64,000 nucleotides of DNA. Source: Scleroderma bovista. Its lineage: Eukaryota > Basidiomycota > Agaricomycetes > Boletales > Sclerodermataceae. Below, piece by piece: positions 23,199 through 34,744 of the stretch. The stretch lies in contig JAYMGJ010000695.1 in assembly GCA_037178675.1 (NCBI GenBank), positions 49,397 to 113,396 of the forward strand, in the 5' to 3' direction. Every line of letters starts with the position of its first letter. Position 1 is the stretch's first letter. The notes under the pieces were generated by a model. The model did no database searches, was not told the origin of the DNA, and was given only the letters and a program-made list of their open reading frames with translations. The position numbers and the translations under genes are program-made.

Positions 23199-23814
23199 CG
23201 AGTCTGAAGAATGGAGTAAGTATATGTACTTGCAAAGAGGTGAAGACCCGAGACTCAGGATTCGGTGCTCACTTTTGGGATTTTTCGGCGAAGGATGCAA
23301 CACAAAACCCCTGCGGGTTTAAGGGCGAACGGAAGGGTACTAACACGCTGACAACACGTTGAAGGCATGTCTGTAATATGTCAGGGAGAATAGAGCTTAC
23401 CTCGTTGGGAAGGTTTTGGTGAAAGGAGGTAATGTAAACAGCCGGGAACCAACGCCTTTGTAAGCCTAGAAGAGTACGGTGTCGGTGTTCACAACTGATA
23501 ACAATGGCAGTGCCATGGGTGAAGTTTGATTAGTAGACTCTCCCGAACACGGCGGTTGTTCAACTCCTCGAATAATAGTACCGCATCAGAAAGTACATTA
23601 ATAAGCACATAGTGGCTGTGTTACATTACCCTTCGGGCGCCTGCACTCGGCCGTGTGCTAAGCATCTCAGATTCCACTAGTGTCAAGAAGCCCCCTGTAA
23701 CCATGCAGATGGTATAAACCGTAAATCCATCACTACATTGAAAGCATAATTACAGACGACAGCACGAAAGCGAATAACCACCTATCCCAAAAACCAAAAA
23801 GTAATAACTGCCAA
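23199..23814. other. Spacer between tandem F-box genes
   Basis: Promoter region of the first F-box gene and 3' flank of the second. No gene, repeat or RNA feature seen. Confidence 0.5.
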
Positions 23815-25485
23815 CTATGGCGAGAGCGTGGCTCCAGGACCCCGCGGCACAGATCCCCAAGGAAGATGGGGACCATGAGGCCCAGCTTGCAGTCTCCGAT
23901 ATATATGTGTGCGATATTGTGACCCATAAAAGTAACCAGAAGATGCCCAGTCGTCCTCGGATATATACCGCATGTCATTGCCCTCTGGTGATCCAGCTAC
24001 CACCTCCATGTTCACGCGCAGCTGCGACTTGATCAATGCCAGGGAAAGTTCATCGTGGAATGCGCCTGCATGAGTTCCTTCCAGTCGCAGAAGCTGCAAA
24101 CTACTCCCAACAATATTCCGGAATTGAATGACATCAAGAAGCAACGCGATAGCCGGCGGGAGCTCATCTTCTTCATCTGACTCTGCGTCATCTCTGTCTT
24201 GGGGCCATGGTGAAGCAAGGTGGAACGTCAGAGTACGTAAATGGGGCCACAAAGGGGGAGTTCTGTGCAGGGCAGCCTGTTTGTCACTGTTTAAGAGAAG
24301 ATTCATAAGGTGCACGTGGTTGCCAAGGGATATAGAGAGATGGGTAAGAGCAGATGTGGCATGCGGGAGATAAATGTCAAGTTCATCATCCATATCGCAA
24401 TCGATGTAGTGAAGGGAGCGGAGATCACGGAATTGATCCCGACAGGTGCGAGTCATGAACTTGTGTATCGAGGATAAGGTCTGCCGTTTGACACTATGCA
24501 GTGAAAACATTCGCAATGAAGGAGCGGAGATGTTGCGGAAAACGTTGAAGCCGTGGATCAAAGCATTTCCGTGAACCATCAATTCCCGAAGAACGGGTAG
24601 AACAATAGGTGCACTTCCGGGCTCTTCATGAAACCCACTCACAAATCCTTTGAGATGAAGGATTGTGAGCGAAGAAGCGACAGGAGTAATTATACTGAGC
24701 AGGTGACTGCGGGAATTAGGAATTCCTGGTCCAGGATGTGGGTCGAAGTGGAGCGTGGAAATCGGTGCCTGTGGTAAAGTAATAGGAATGGCACTCAGAC
24801 GTACATCCGCGAGTAGTGGAGCGCCGTTCTTGAAAATTTCCACTGGTGGATAAGAGCCTTGACCACGAGCAGGATCATTACTGGTGATCCGCAACCTCTG
24901 CAAAGAAGGGGCGGCAACATTTGCGAGGAATCCGAGTAAGGTGTATAATTCTTGACGGTCTTCCGTGTCCAGAATCAGTTCACGGAACTGGCCGATGCGC
25001 GGAATTAACACGGAAGAAACGACATCCATAACGCGACGATCTGACAATTCGGGGCCCAGCTGTACGCTGAGAGGACACCGGTTGCACCGTTGAAGATAAG
25101 CCTTGATAGAACTCTCTTTGTGAAGAATCGGAAGCCGTAGAGTATTCCATAGCGATGGCGTACTCAGGGATACTTGGCGCCATCTTCTACAAACATGGGA
25201 CAGTCGTACTTCGATAGGCAGTGGTCTGCGGAGGCCTAGCCATTGGGAGAGAGCACGCCGGCTTTCCTCGAAGATGATCTCGAGGACGTCTGCAGGCAGG
25301 CGAGATATTGGGGCCGTCTCATTCTCGATCTGAGCAACGCGACTCTGGAGTGAGCGGATAGTGAAATGGACACGAAATGCTTCGTGCGTTAACTCTTGCT
25401 TTCTCAATTCTAAGGTCGCAATGCGGGCCGTGAGATCGTCCACCTCTCGTCGGGAAGCATCGTTCAGCCGCGAGGTTGGATTCAT
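23815..25485 (-). CDS. F-box domain protein, tandem copy 2
   Basis: A single open exon of 556 residues. The N-terminal coiled coil (VDDLTARIATLELRKQEL, about 15-52) leads into an F-box (SRLPADVLEIIFEESRR then IEVRLSHVCRRWRQVSLSTP, about 61-118). The remainder has repeated leucine-rich strands (ISAPSLRMFSLHSV, SLTILHLKGFVSG), consistent with a degenerate LRR substrate-binding region. It is likely an SCF ubiquitin-ligase adaptor with unknown substrate. It is the same length and orientation as the upstream paralogue. The last third is the most diverged part, as expected if the copies recognise different substrates. An acidic patch (DDAESDEEDELPP) is unique to this copy. Confidence 0.88.
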   Translation of the reverse strand: MNPTSRLNDASRREVDDLTARIATLELRKQELTHEAFRVHFTIRSLQSRVAQIENETAPISRLPADVLEIIFEESRRALSQWLGLRRPLPIEVRLSHVCRRWRQVSLSTPSLWNTLRLPILHKESSIKAYLQRCNRCPLSVQLGPELSDRRVMDVVSSVLIPRIGQFRELILDTEDRQELYTLLGFLANVAAPSLQRLRITSNDPARGQGSYPPVEIFKNGAPLLADVRLSAIPITLPQAPISTLHFDPHPGPGIPNSRSHLLSIITPVASSLTILHLKGFVSGFHEEPGSAPIVLPVLRELMVHGNALIHGFNVFRNISAPSLRMFSLHSVKRQTLSSIHKFMTRTCRDQFRDLRSLHYIDCDMDDELDIYLPHATSALTHLSISLGNHVHLMNLLLNSDKQAALHRTPPLWPHLRTLTFHLASPWPQDRDDAESDEEDELPPAIALLLDVIQFRNIVGSSLQLLRLEGTHAGAFHDELSLALIKSQLRVNMEVVAGSPEGNDMRYISEDDWASSGYFYGSQYRTHIYRRLQAGPHGPHLPWGSVPRGPGATLSP

Positions 25486-25889
25486 AGTAACCTAGGGAGC
25501 TGCAGCTCGGATGAGCTGAGAATAAAAGGCAGCGGAGATGACATGGAATCACTGACACTAGCAACTTTTCAGCTGCTCGAGATAGTATGGAGGTGCCGTC
25601 TGGGGTGCTTTGTACAAGGAGCCCCTCTGGCAGCGTCGAAATGTCAGCTAGAACAAGGAGACAGGCGCTGTTGGCAAGTGGCAGTACAAGTGTCACCGTC
25701 CCTACCTTCGATGGCCAGGTCAATTGTTCTAGTAGACCAAGAAAGGTAGCACGTGACTCACGAGTCGGGTATCCCGGATTTCACATGGAAGGTTGCCGGA
25801 ACCCACATCTTGATGTTGGCCCGCTGGTTAAATAGCGCCAGATCGCCACGTACACCCTCTTTCGCGCTGAAGAATCCGTCGCTGTAACA

Positions 25890-28418
25890 ATGGCCACAAA
25901 ACAACTGAAAGAATTCACCCTCGACGAGGTCGCGCAGGTGAGTGCACTGTTTACACCAATGAAGTCGTCACATACGTGTTTCATTGCCTACAGCACAACA
26001 AGCCTGATGATTTGGTGCGTGTCATATGGTAGCGTTGTCGTGTTTATCAGTAACTTATGTGATCATTGGCAGTGGGTCGCCGTTGACGGGAAAGTGTATG
26101 ACCTTTCGCGATTCAAGGACCTTCATCCCGGAGGTGTCTCAGTGCTAACCGACGAGGAGGTAGGTGAGTATTTGAACGAGACAAATATGTGTCGCCGTTC
26201 CGTACTCATCCGAACACCAGCTGGGAAGGATGCCACGACTAGTTTCTATGGCCTCCACCGTCATGAAGTCTTGCAGCGTCCCCAATACAAGCGACTCCAA
26301 ATTGGCACTGTCAGAGGACAGGAGAGTGTCATGTTCGATCGTATAGTCGGTGAACTCAGCACAGTGCCATATGCTGAGCCTACCTGGCTTTCCGCTGGAT
26401 ATTACAGTCCATACTTTACAGAGGTAAATGAGTTCAGGTGGTGTAGGTTGACATGGTTGACACGGTAGCTACAGACCCACCGGGAGTTTCAGAGGGCGAT
26501 TAGACGTTTCATCGATGAAGTGGTATACCCTGACGCCCAGGTACTACATCCTGAAACCCGATGCATAACTGTTTCTGATTCATCACCCGAAGGCCAGGGA
26601 AGATGACGGAAAACGTCCAAGTCAATCCGTCTTCGATAAGATGGCGTAAGTCAGTTCTATCCGAGAATTACCCCACAACTAATACAATGCATCAGAGAAA
26701 TGAATCTGCATGCCATGCGTCTCGGCCCCGGGAGACATCTCAAAGGTCGCGTGCTCATGGGTGGCATTGTCAAGCCCGAAGAGGTTGGTTTCATAATCGC
26801 CTTTACTATCGTATTCTTACGGGACTGAATTGGCCACAGTTCGACTATTTCCATGAGGTTAGTATCCGCAATAGCACCACTCTGATCTCCATATGCTCAG
26901 CATACGTTTCTAGTTGGTGATCACACAGGAAATCGCAAGATGTGGTGCACGAGGTTATGGTGATGGTAATTTGTTTTCAGCTCCGCCGCTCCACAATTCA
27001 CTGTGTTCCCAGGCTTACTTGGCGGGAAGGTCATCGGTCTCCCCCCGGTCCTCAATTTCGGCTCTCCAGAGCTCCAGGCCAGAATTGTACCCGATATCCT
27101 TGCAGGCAAGAAGTTCATCTGTCTTGCGATTTCCGAAGCAGCGGCAGGGAGTGATGTTATGGGCTTGCACACGACAGCTACGCTGAGCGAAGATGGCAAA
27201 GAATGGATCATCAATGGGAGCAAGAAATGGATTACAAATGCTACGTAAGTGCCTACACTCCCCATTTTTTCCCTTACAAAGGTTTATGTGGCGTTCATTG
27301 TCAGCTTTGCGGATTAGTAAGTGTAACGCAGGGATTTTGATCCAACACTCTGACACTTCACTAGCTTTACAGTTGGGTGCAAAACGGAGGTAAATTTCAG
27401 ACGTAGTTTTCGCTTTCATTGACTAACTTGTTTCCATTAGGATGGTCTCACTGTCATCTTGGTTGAGCGCGGGCCAGGAGTCGAAACGCGCCATTTAAAG
27501 ACGAGCTACTCGCCAGCTGCAGGGACGGGATACATCACATTTGACAATGTCCGTGTACCCGTTGGTAACACGCTCGGAGAAGTCGGTGGTGGGATTTTTG
27601 TCATCCTCAGGCAAGCCAATCCCTCAGACACTAAGATCACTGCATTCTAATAATTTCTAATACAGTAACTTCAATCACGAACGGTGGGTCATGTGTTGCA
27701 GCTCAGCACGAGCCCAGCGTGACGTCATCCAGGAATGCTTGAAGTACGCACTTTTAGTAGTTCTTTTTTTAATGTGACGTCGCGTTGATGCTTATTCAGA
27801 TGGGCAACTCAGCGCACGGTTTTTGGAAAACCGCTCATCTCGCAACCGGTCATCCGCTCTAAGATCGCAGGTATGATAGAGCGTGCAGAGAGCGTGCAAA
27901 GCTGGCTGGAGAACATTACATATCAGATGACTCACATGGTAAAGCACTCCCACGCATGTTTCTTACGCAAAATTTGACCTTAGGACTTTAGTCTTACAAG
28001 CAGCAAGCCCAGAAACTTGCTGGGTAAATCAGATCTTGGATTCTCTGCGACTGTCACCGTACTGATGTAGGAGATAGACCGATAGCATTCCTAAAGAGCT
28101 ACAGCACCGGGTGCGCACAAGATACCGCTCGGGACGCCGTGCAGATTTTTGGTGGCCGCGGGATCACCCAATCAGGCATGGGTAAATTTATTGAACATGT
28201 AGGTCTCTATCTCATCTCCTGTCGTGGGGATTCTGATGCATTGGTATGTAGTATTACCGTACCGTGACGTTCGATTCTCTTCTTGGAGGAGGTGAGAAGA
28301 TACCATTCATGCTTCTTTTCAGCATGTTGACGTATGGACCTCTACAGCGGAAGACGTATTGGCCGATCTTGGTGTCCGGCAAGCCATGCGAGCAATGCCG
28401 AAGAACGCCAGGCTGTAG
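25890..28418 (+). CDS. Cytochrome b5-acyl-CoA dehydrogenase fusion
   Basis: Nineteen exons give 521 residues: 25890-25937, 25994-26014, 26073-26163, 26221-26423, 26469-26540, 26593-26645, 26696-26783, 26840-26857, 26914-26965, 27013-27244, 27305-27316, 27365-27389, 27441-27610, 27666-27743, 27800-27938, 27992-28023, 28078-28198, 28252-28291, 28348-28418. Residues 1-80 are a cytochrome b5 domain with haem ligands in DLHPGG and FYGLHRHEV. The rest is an FAD acyl-CoA dehydrogenase (AISEAAAGSDVMGLHTTA, GSKKWITNA, RDAVQIFGGRGIT). At the usual MCAD Glu376 position the sequence is LLGGAED, with no Glu. Glu367 in NHERWVM aligns with the isovaleryl-CoA dehydrogenase base instead. The fused b5 could pass electrons without a separate ETF. 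One intron (27611-27665) is GC-AG. Exon 11 is 12 nt. The start of exon 5 could be 26475. Confidence 0.9.
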
Positions 28419-28790
28419 AGTCTCGCATATTGTGTGAATACTCTTCACTATTGCATATAACTGGCAGCGTGTCTACCTGTAATGACGACTTCGTTGTAGG
28501 CAACGAACAGCCATAATCTTATTTTACATAAATAAATGCATCCCGTGTTTCACTTCGTTTGTCCTTCCACCAGTGACAGGGAGAGTCAGGAAAGATAATA
28601 TACACAGAAATATGTTGTGTTCGAAAGATTAGGGGTACATGCAGAGCAGTACAATAGGCCACATGACAAAACAATGGGAGGGAGATAGCCATACATAGAA
28701 GCTTGTAGCGTACAACAGGAAATGCGGCCATCAGTAGTGCTGACAGACAAAGATGGACGGACTGTGCAGAGTTGGAAACCCCTATACTGT

Positions 28791-31700
28791 TTAATACTGA
28801 GGGGACCCATACTGCTGTGATCCGAACAAAGCGTAGTCATTGGATCCAGCAGTCTCAAATTGATTCATCCAGTTGAACCCTGTTTTGTGCACGAGGGCAT
28901 AGGGTAACCAAGGGTGGAGGGTAGGGCAAAGGGATAACAAAAGGACGTCAGCAAACCATGTCTCTCACCTGCCATGAAACACGCAGGAGAAATGGTTGGG
29001 AGACGCTCACCTGGCACTGTGGTATCCTGCCATACCGGATTAGCCATGAACTGCATCGACTGCAACAAATCCTGGTCAATCAGCATGGGAGTATGGTAAA
29101 GCTCTGCAGTGCTGATCGACGGTTCCCCATCCCCTTCGACCAGAGGCGATGTCGAGACTGTCGAAGGAGAGGGCGCGTTTTGATATGGATGCTGCTGCCC
29201 GATGTTGAGCAAGCCCTGGGAAGGAGAGTTTAACGGGGGTGACGGCGACTCGGAGTGGCGTGTGCTCGTCGGCGACGTCGCAGAGCCACTATAGGCCGGC
29301 GTCGAGCCCGTCGACTGCGAACCAAAAATCTCCAGTGTCAAACTCGTTCCCAGGTTGGACGATGAAGTAGGACTTGATCCGGCTTCGTGTGCTTGGAACG
29401 CGGCGAGAGCAGGGTCTTCCTTTATCCTCACTCTTGCCTTTAAGTTTGGTCGCTTACTGGCCTTTGCACTGACACCGACGCTATTGCCTGAGCCAGGTGG
29501 ATCGGCGGTCATGGTCGCCAGTAATCCAGCCAAGAATCGCGAGTACAGTGACGGTGCGTGCTTCTCGTCAATAGCCACCTCTGCTGAGCCCAGAAGGTCC
29601 ACGGCTTCTTGTACGAGGGTGCGTATTTCCTTCCGTCGTTCGGCGGAAAATCGGTGGGCATATTTTGGTTGAAGGAGCTGTTCGAGCGAACGATCGACGC
29701 TGTTATATATTCACAGAATAGATGAAAGACATTACCTTGACCAAGAATGCCCCAGCGAAAGTGGCGAACACGAACTGACCTTCGGGTGCATGTCGGAGGT
29801 ACATCTCTACCCACCGAGTAACCACATTAGCATGTGCCCCAATAGACACAAGAAACACCCACTCTGTTCAGATGTCACAAACAACCGGCGCACGAACGCA
29901 TTCACGACATCACACGCAGCTTCCAGGCACTACCAAAGCAAAGTAAATTTACCTCCGACAAACGGGTATCGGGCACTCAGGATGAACTCACCCGTTCCAG
30001 GAACGCGTTCTCGTCCAGCTCACCCGCCTTCGCGTACTTGAGTCCCGCTGACAGTGCCACAAGCCGTTGATATGCAAACGACATCTTAAGCAGCTCAGAA
30101 CGGAAGACAGACTCCTGACTCTCCCTGTCAAAATCCTCCAGGCGGGGGAACCACTGCTCTCCCAAAGAGCGGAGCGCATCGTCTGTTTCGCTCGCGATCT
30201 GGGTGAAATTGATGCTCTAGAGATCCAGGAACGTCATCAGTGAGCTCCTACGCAGAACAAATAAGAGATCAACGCACCTTATTCAAGCCCATAGGGTGGT
30301 TCGGATCGCTGTATATCTTCCCAAGGAACTCGCCCATTAATCGTAGCTCCATATTATAGATGCACAACTGGATATCGAATCCTTTTTGATTGTAAGGAGA
30401 CGAGTCCCACCAGTGCTCCGAGTGACGAGCTACGTAATCCAAGTTTGGGATGATAGGCCTCTTGCCGTATTGCGCACCGGTTGAACGGTCCAGGTTATAA
30501 CAGTTCAGCCAAATACGAGTGCGGCTAAGAAGCCGCCGGGCGTGGTGCTCATTGAGAGGCTTCGTCGCGAGTGGCTTGTTGAGATTGATGTCCTGTGCGA
30601 TCCTATTTCATGTTATCAGATGGATCATGCTGTGGGGGAAGGGGAAGTTCACATGCCTGATCCCTACACCAAGATAGATCCAGCTTCGATCTTCTTCCCA
30701 GCGTTTTGCGGGAACGGGGTACAGCTGCATGAGAAGATACGCGGCACACATCTCCTCGTTCTTTGTGCCTGAGGTAAGCGCTGTGCCAGCTCGGAACTGT
30801 GCATAATGTATCAATTGTGCATAGAGCTCGGGTCGCTTGGTGTAGAACCTAGATGCGATTGCGCAGACTGTCCTACTGTCAGCCACATCATATGATGGGT
30901 TAATTGACATGAACCCTCACCGACCGTGAAGAGGAAGGGACTCCTCATTGCAACATATTGTGGAGTGTGAAGTTTAGCATCCAGCAAGGACGTAGATGGG
31001 TTCATCTTCTTAAAGTATCTGGGAAATCTTGAGTAAAAGCTCCGAATAGTGTGTATACGAGGATCTCACATTTCAAACAATGCATCTACTTCGTGTACCG
31101 TCACAATCCCACGTGTTAAGATATACGGCAGGTCACCAGAGGGCTGACTGGTACGGATTAGATCTGGAGCAGGGCCTGTAACAACACTTTGTTTACATGC
31201 GCAGCGAAAAATCTAGGAAGACATACTGGGCCTAAAGAAATTGACGTTTGCAACGCCAATGGCATCGGAAGACTCGGGCTCCGCACTCTTTTGTCTCGAC
31301 TTGATCGACAAGCGGGCCATAAGGCCATAAGGAGCCTCTTCAGGAATCTGTTTCGGAGAGGAGGGAACCTTCTTTTTAGTAGGAGGTGCAGGAGATTGTC
31401 CATTTGATAAACCCTCGTTTGCTGTGTCATATCCAGCGTCACCGTCTGAGTCATCCGCACCATCATCGCTGGATGCGCCTGCTTCCACATCACCTACGTC
31501 GTCTCTGCTAGAGCTGGCAGCGGGTATAAGTCCTCCAAAAGTGTGTAGTGACTCCCTGGCTTTGGCAATCCAGTCTTGAACTTCTGGCTTTGGGACAACA
31601 GTCTCTGGACTGTTAACTATTTCCGAGGGCGTGGGAAGGGCTGAATGAGGATGCGAAGGGCTGGGAAGTGTCGACGTGCTTGGATGACGATTGACTTGCT

Positions 31701-32731
31701 CTAGCTTTGACATCAGCTCTACAATCTGATTAGCTTGTTCACGAATTTGTTTGAGAAGGTGTTCTCGCTTGCTGTACAATGATTGTCTATCTCAAAGAAG
31801 AACATGAAGGGCACTGTTAAACGTACGGGGGACGGCGACGAGGTTTTCTGTCTGGAATGACGCACTCTTGACCAGCTTGCAAGCATCGTTTGCAGACAAA
31901 GTCGTTGTCTCCGCGAAACTCACATCGAACCTTGAAGAAGCAGTTACTATTAATAGCGGTGGTACGACGTTTCAAGGTACCTTCAAGCCTCTGCATCGAC
32001 TACATGCGCTGTTCCTAGAGTAACCAACGTGCATGAGAAGGAGAATGGATGGATTGCAAGGATACACACGGTTTCTGTTTGGTAGCATTATCAGGTTCAT
32101 GCGGTGATTCTGGATCGCCTTGGTCATCGTCATCTTGAAATCTGGGTCTCTTCGGTCCGTGGGCGGAAGTGGCGATATTGAAGTACTGTGCCTGCAACTC
32201 AGACTGACGTCGTGGCGGCGGTTGGGGAAGCGCAAACTGCATGGGGCCAGGGGCCATATACACAGATGGAGACCCATTTGTAACGACAGTAGAACGTGTG
32301 GATGGGCCTGGTTGGACATTAAAGCCAGCCAGGAATTGAGGCTGATAAGTCGACTGATCCGAACTAGAGCTGCCTTGAGCGAAAACAGGTGAAGATTGGG
32401 GTTGGATAGGCGATGACCCGAAGGTAGACGAAGAGCCATCCCATTGGCTGCGATTGAGATCTAAGTTAGCTTGGGTGAAAGAAGGGGGTTCTTGTTGCGA
32501 AAAAGTAGAGGCAGCCGAGTCGTTGAATTGATTTTGAGTGAAGGAGAACCTTGTAGGCGGCAAGGATGCATTGTAAGGTCGTGATGGGCGTGACTGAGGA
32601 ATTTGGCGCGGCGGTTGGAGAAGATAGGCACATTCTTCCTCGACTTGGAGGGACTGATCACTGGTGTCACCCGCGTACGGTGGTTGCGACCAGAGACTGG
32701 GTCGTCCCTCGGCATTGGGTATGGATGACAT
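28791..32731 (-). CDS. Zn2Cys6 fungal transcription factor
   Basis: Thirteen exons: 32731-32070, 32014-31981, 31930-31827, 31771-31227, 31175-31070, 31018-30921, 30867-30657, 30602-30278, 30216-29992, 29929-29863, 29806-29736, 29677-29011, 28879-28791, for 1067 residues. After a Gln/Pro/Ser-rich N-terminus comes a binuclear zinc cluster at Cys225, 228, 235, 245, 248 and 255 (CSRCRGLKVRC then CKRCLQAGQEC, spacing 2-6-9-2-6). A basic linker and a coiled coil (KREHLLKQIREQANQIVELM) for dimerisation follow. Residues about 450-750 are the fungal-specific transcription factor domain (VVCAIASRFY, CAAYLLMQLYP, RIAQDINLNKPL, RIWLNCYNLDRSTG). The C-terminus is a Ser/Pro-rich, probably activating region. 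The cluster-plus-linker type is common in basidiomycetes (PriB-like), but the target genes are unknown. The intron at 30656-30603 is GC-AG. Confidence 0.92.
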
Positions 32732-34744
32732 GGCGATAAACGAGAGTGGGTCCTTGTGGACGTGTCGATGTTGATTAGATGCCTGCTAGGTCCAGATCCT
32801 TATAAGTCTCGTCCGGTCGTGTCAGAACAGCGACACCGCTGTGGGCGTCTTCCAGGAAAGCGATGCGGTCTGTGCACTTCGATCCCAAGTTGCTCACTCC
32901 TCCGCGTCACGTGGATGACACTGTACCGTGGCGGTGCAGCGGAAGTATATTCACCGGTGCAAACTGCAGACTCAGTTTTATCGCCTTCAGTCTCACACCG
33001 CAGCCCTGAACTTTGTTCCCCCTGGAACCCGTTTCCAGGGAGAAAGACAACTTCAAAATGACGGACTGCATTAGGCGGCCAGATTCAAGTTGCTGTAGCG
33101 TGTTCCCCGGTCCCCATGAACTATTGGGCCGGTCGGTCCAACCCACACTCGTTCCCTTCCACAAACATGTGAATATAATCGACGCATACACTCAACCGAC
33201 CTCGCTACAATCATTGATCCACAGGGGAGCGGAACTCACTGCAGGGTCAGATTGCTACTAGAGGTACTCATCCTCCCCATAACCTTCCTACCCCGTGCAC
33301 AACTCAGGCATTCAGGTCCAGAGTAATACTTGCCCATTTTGGTGGTCCGCATATGTCAGAATGTTTGATCCAAATCTCGACTTCGTATACTTGTTTTCAA
33401 TAAACTCGTCCGTATTCCTGCGTCGACCCACCGGATAACGCAGCAGAAGTGATCCGACGTGGTTTCTCAGCATTCCGGTTGACCTTCTCAGTCAGCTGGA
33501 CGACTCAAATGTCGTAGCTTCCTGTGCCGAAATGCACGCATCATGTGAAAGGGGACTAGCCGCATTCAGAATGCGGATGATCATTACTCATTACTACAAA
33601 CGGTGAGACTGCACATGGTGTTTTGGTGATGATGTTATTTTTTTTGGCACACTAATACACTATCGCTGAACTTCTATCCCGAGCAACCGATCTTGCTATA
33701 TCGTGCCGTTCAGCCCCAGAGCCAAGCAATCTTATTGTTTTCTGTGTATCTACCCAACAGGGGTAAGCGTCTTTTGTATTTCGGCCAAAGGTTTCTGCTA
33801 AACAATACTACATTGGCTTGAGTGACTCCTACTCCTTGCCCTTTGTCAGCCGTCCATATGTCAAGTACAAGGCTCTGAATCACACACAACTCATTGCTAC
33901 ATTCAGAAACGGATGTGTCGTAAAGTGAGGGTGACTCTGGATGTACTAATCACCCTTCGATCACCAGGGTGTTTCTGCTGTTCAAATCAATAATACCGGT
34001 CCGTTGCAAGGCTATTGCAGAGTCCTGTAAATCTGGTCCTCTAATCTTAGTTGAATGACTATTTCCCTCCAATAGAGACTGGTTGGGGGGATTTGGTGGT
34101 GGCCCTTTGTCACAAGTCCTAGGATGCCAAGTGGACAACAAACACCTTCGGATTGCTCCATTCCTCGGCATTCCTGTGGGAGCATCTAAACTGCAAGAAT
34201 CACACACCGTCAGCGACTAGTCAACTACCTGATACTCGGAAGCCGGGTTTCAATTGCCGCGATGCATTTGGTTCCATGATTGACCGGTCGACAGAAATTC
34301 ATCGGCATAGCGTCCAGGGACATATGTTGGCAATCCTCTTCGCGCACCGACATCACTCCGTTTCCGCTGGAGCCCACAGCAAACTTACGACACAACTGAG
34401 AGATGCATACGCAGTGACGTTGAAAGATCGATGCTGGTGGTCGTATCATTTGTTTTCGGCTCATTAAATGCCGGCCGGTGACTAACTTGGATGACCAACT
34501 CGCTGGGAGTTTTCGTAAATCGAAAATAATCGTGGATGGGCATCATTACATGTGTTGCTCTGGGATCGAGGCGATTTCGTGTACAATAGAAGCTGCCGCC
34601 CACATACATTGGTCAAGCAACCAGAAAGTGAACAAAGGACACCGAAGGTGTATATTCTCAAAACGGTTCTTTGTCTCCACATAACAAGATGTCATCTCCG
34701 AAGCCACTGGACTGAAACAATCGCAGTCACTGGTAGATAGCTTA
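32732..34744. other. Intergenic region, no gene seen
   Basis: Upstream region of the Zn2Cys6 gene and 3' flank of Arp3. It contains a T run (about 33638-33646) and short frames without domain or exon support on either strand. Confidence 0.4.

Noticed and set aside
23199..23303. N-terminal extension of the first F-box protein
   Set aside because: The extra residues have no similarity to the tandem paralogue and look like leader or intron sequence; ATG at 23198 gives equal-length paralogues.
32756..34700. Several short frames of 60-105 residues on both strands
   Set aside because: No conserved motif, no usable introns, and they overlap each other on opposite strands.
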